A stretch of 5,033 bases of DNA from Ktedonobacterales bacterium (GTDB lineage: Bacteria > Chloroflexota > Ktedonobacteria > Ktedonobacterales > JADMIN01), in assembly GCA_025450405.1 (NCBI GenBank), contig JANWHL010000221.1, forward strand, positions 1 through 5,033, written 5' to 3'. A program made the position numbers and the translations under genes. Within the stretch, counting starts at the first letter, position 1; each line of letters opens with the position of its first letter. This document shows, one piece after another, positions 5,001-5,033 of the stretch. The notes under the pieces were generated by a model that had not been told where the DNA came from, searched no databases, and saw nothing but the letters and a program-made list of their open reading frames with translations.

Positions 5001-5033
5001 GTGCTCATCCGCACGCTCTGGCCGGGAGCAGCC
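5001..5033 (+). CDS. Probable start of a further gene, truncated by the window
   Basis: GTG at 5001 begins an open frame reading Met-Leu-Ile-Arg-Thr-Leu-Trp-Pro-Gly-Ala-Ala to the window edge. TGAGGA at 4988-4993 lies 7 nt upstream, a good ribosome binding site, and a -10-like box lies at 4933-4938. Eleven codons are too few to identify the product. Confidence 0.45.
   Translation, partial: MLIRTLWPGAA

Noticed and set aside
4622..5014. A 130-codon minus-strand open frame opposite the DsrE-like gene and the following gap
   Set aside because: It is mostly antisense to a well-supported gene and has no recognisable motif or good ribosome binding site.

Overview
This GC-rich window comes from a bacterial chromosome. 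The gene content and protein style (type II NADH dehydrogenase, a cmk-plsC pair, a TusA-like/DsrE-like pair with CGxC and DDP motifs) most resemble Chloroflexota, perhaps Thermomicrobia. That placement rests on remembered family resemblance, with no search behind it, so treat it as tentative.

Layout. Positions 1-39 are a short upstream remnant. A type II NADH:quinone oxidoreductase (ndh, 40-1368, +) comes first. A 112-bp gap holds an extended -10 promoter (1389-1397) and leads to cytidylate kinase (cmk, 1481-2158, +). The stop of cmk overlaps by 4 bp the start of a PlsC-type lysophosphatidate acyltransferase (2155-2889, +), so these two are translationally coupled. After a 54-bp convergent gap comes a cupin-sensor AraC-family regulator on the minus strand (2944-3957). 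It is divergent from a two-gene operon on the plus strand: a small TusA-like protein (4161-4451) and a DsrE-family protein with a CGSC motif (4473-4832). The window closes with a second promoter-like region and the probable first codons of another plus-strand gene (5001-5033).

How the parts fit. The first half is housekeeping: membrane respiration (Ndh), CMP/dCMP phosphorylation (Cmk) and phosphatidic acid synthesis (PlsC); CDP-linked lipid intermediates link the last two loosely. The second half looks like a small regulated module, in which the AraC regulator may control the TusA-like/DsrE-like pair. The 203-bp divergent region contains a good sigma-70-type promoter facing the pair. It also holds a perfect 7-bp direct repeat (TCAATCA) with a 21-bp period, ending exactly at the -35 box, which is the geometry of an AraC-family activator site. 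Two inverted repeats lie in the same region.

The most interesting part is this module: a cysteine-bearing TusA-like protein that lacks the canonical CPxP motif, paired with a CGxC DsrE-like protein under a divergent AraC regulator. Its function cannot be read from sequence alone. Sulfur relay or thiol-redox chemistry is the natural guess. No mobile elements, CRISPR arrays, rRNA or tRNA genes were seen.
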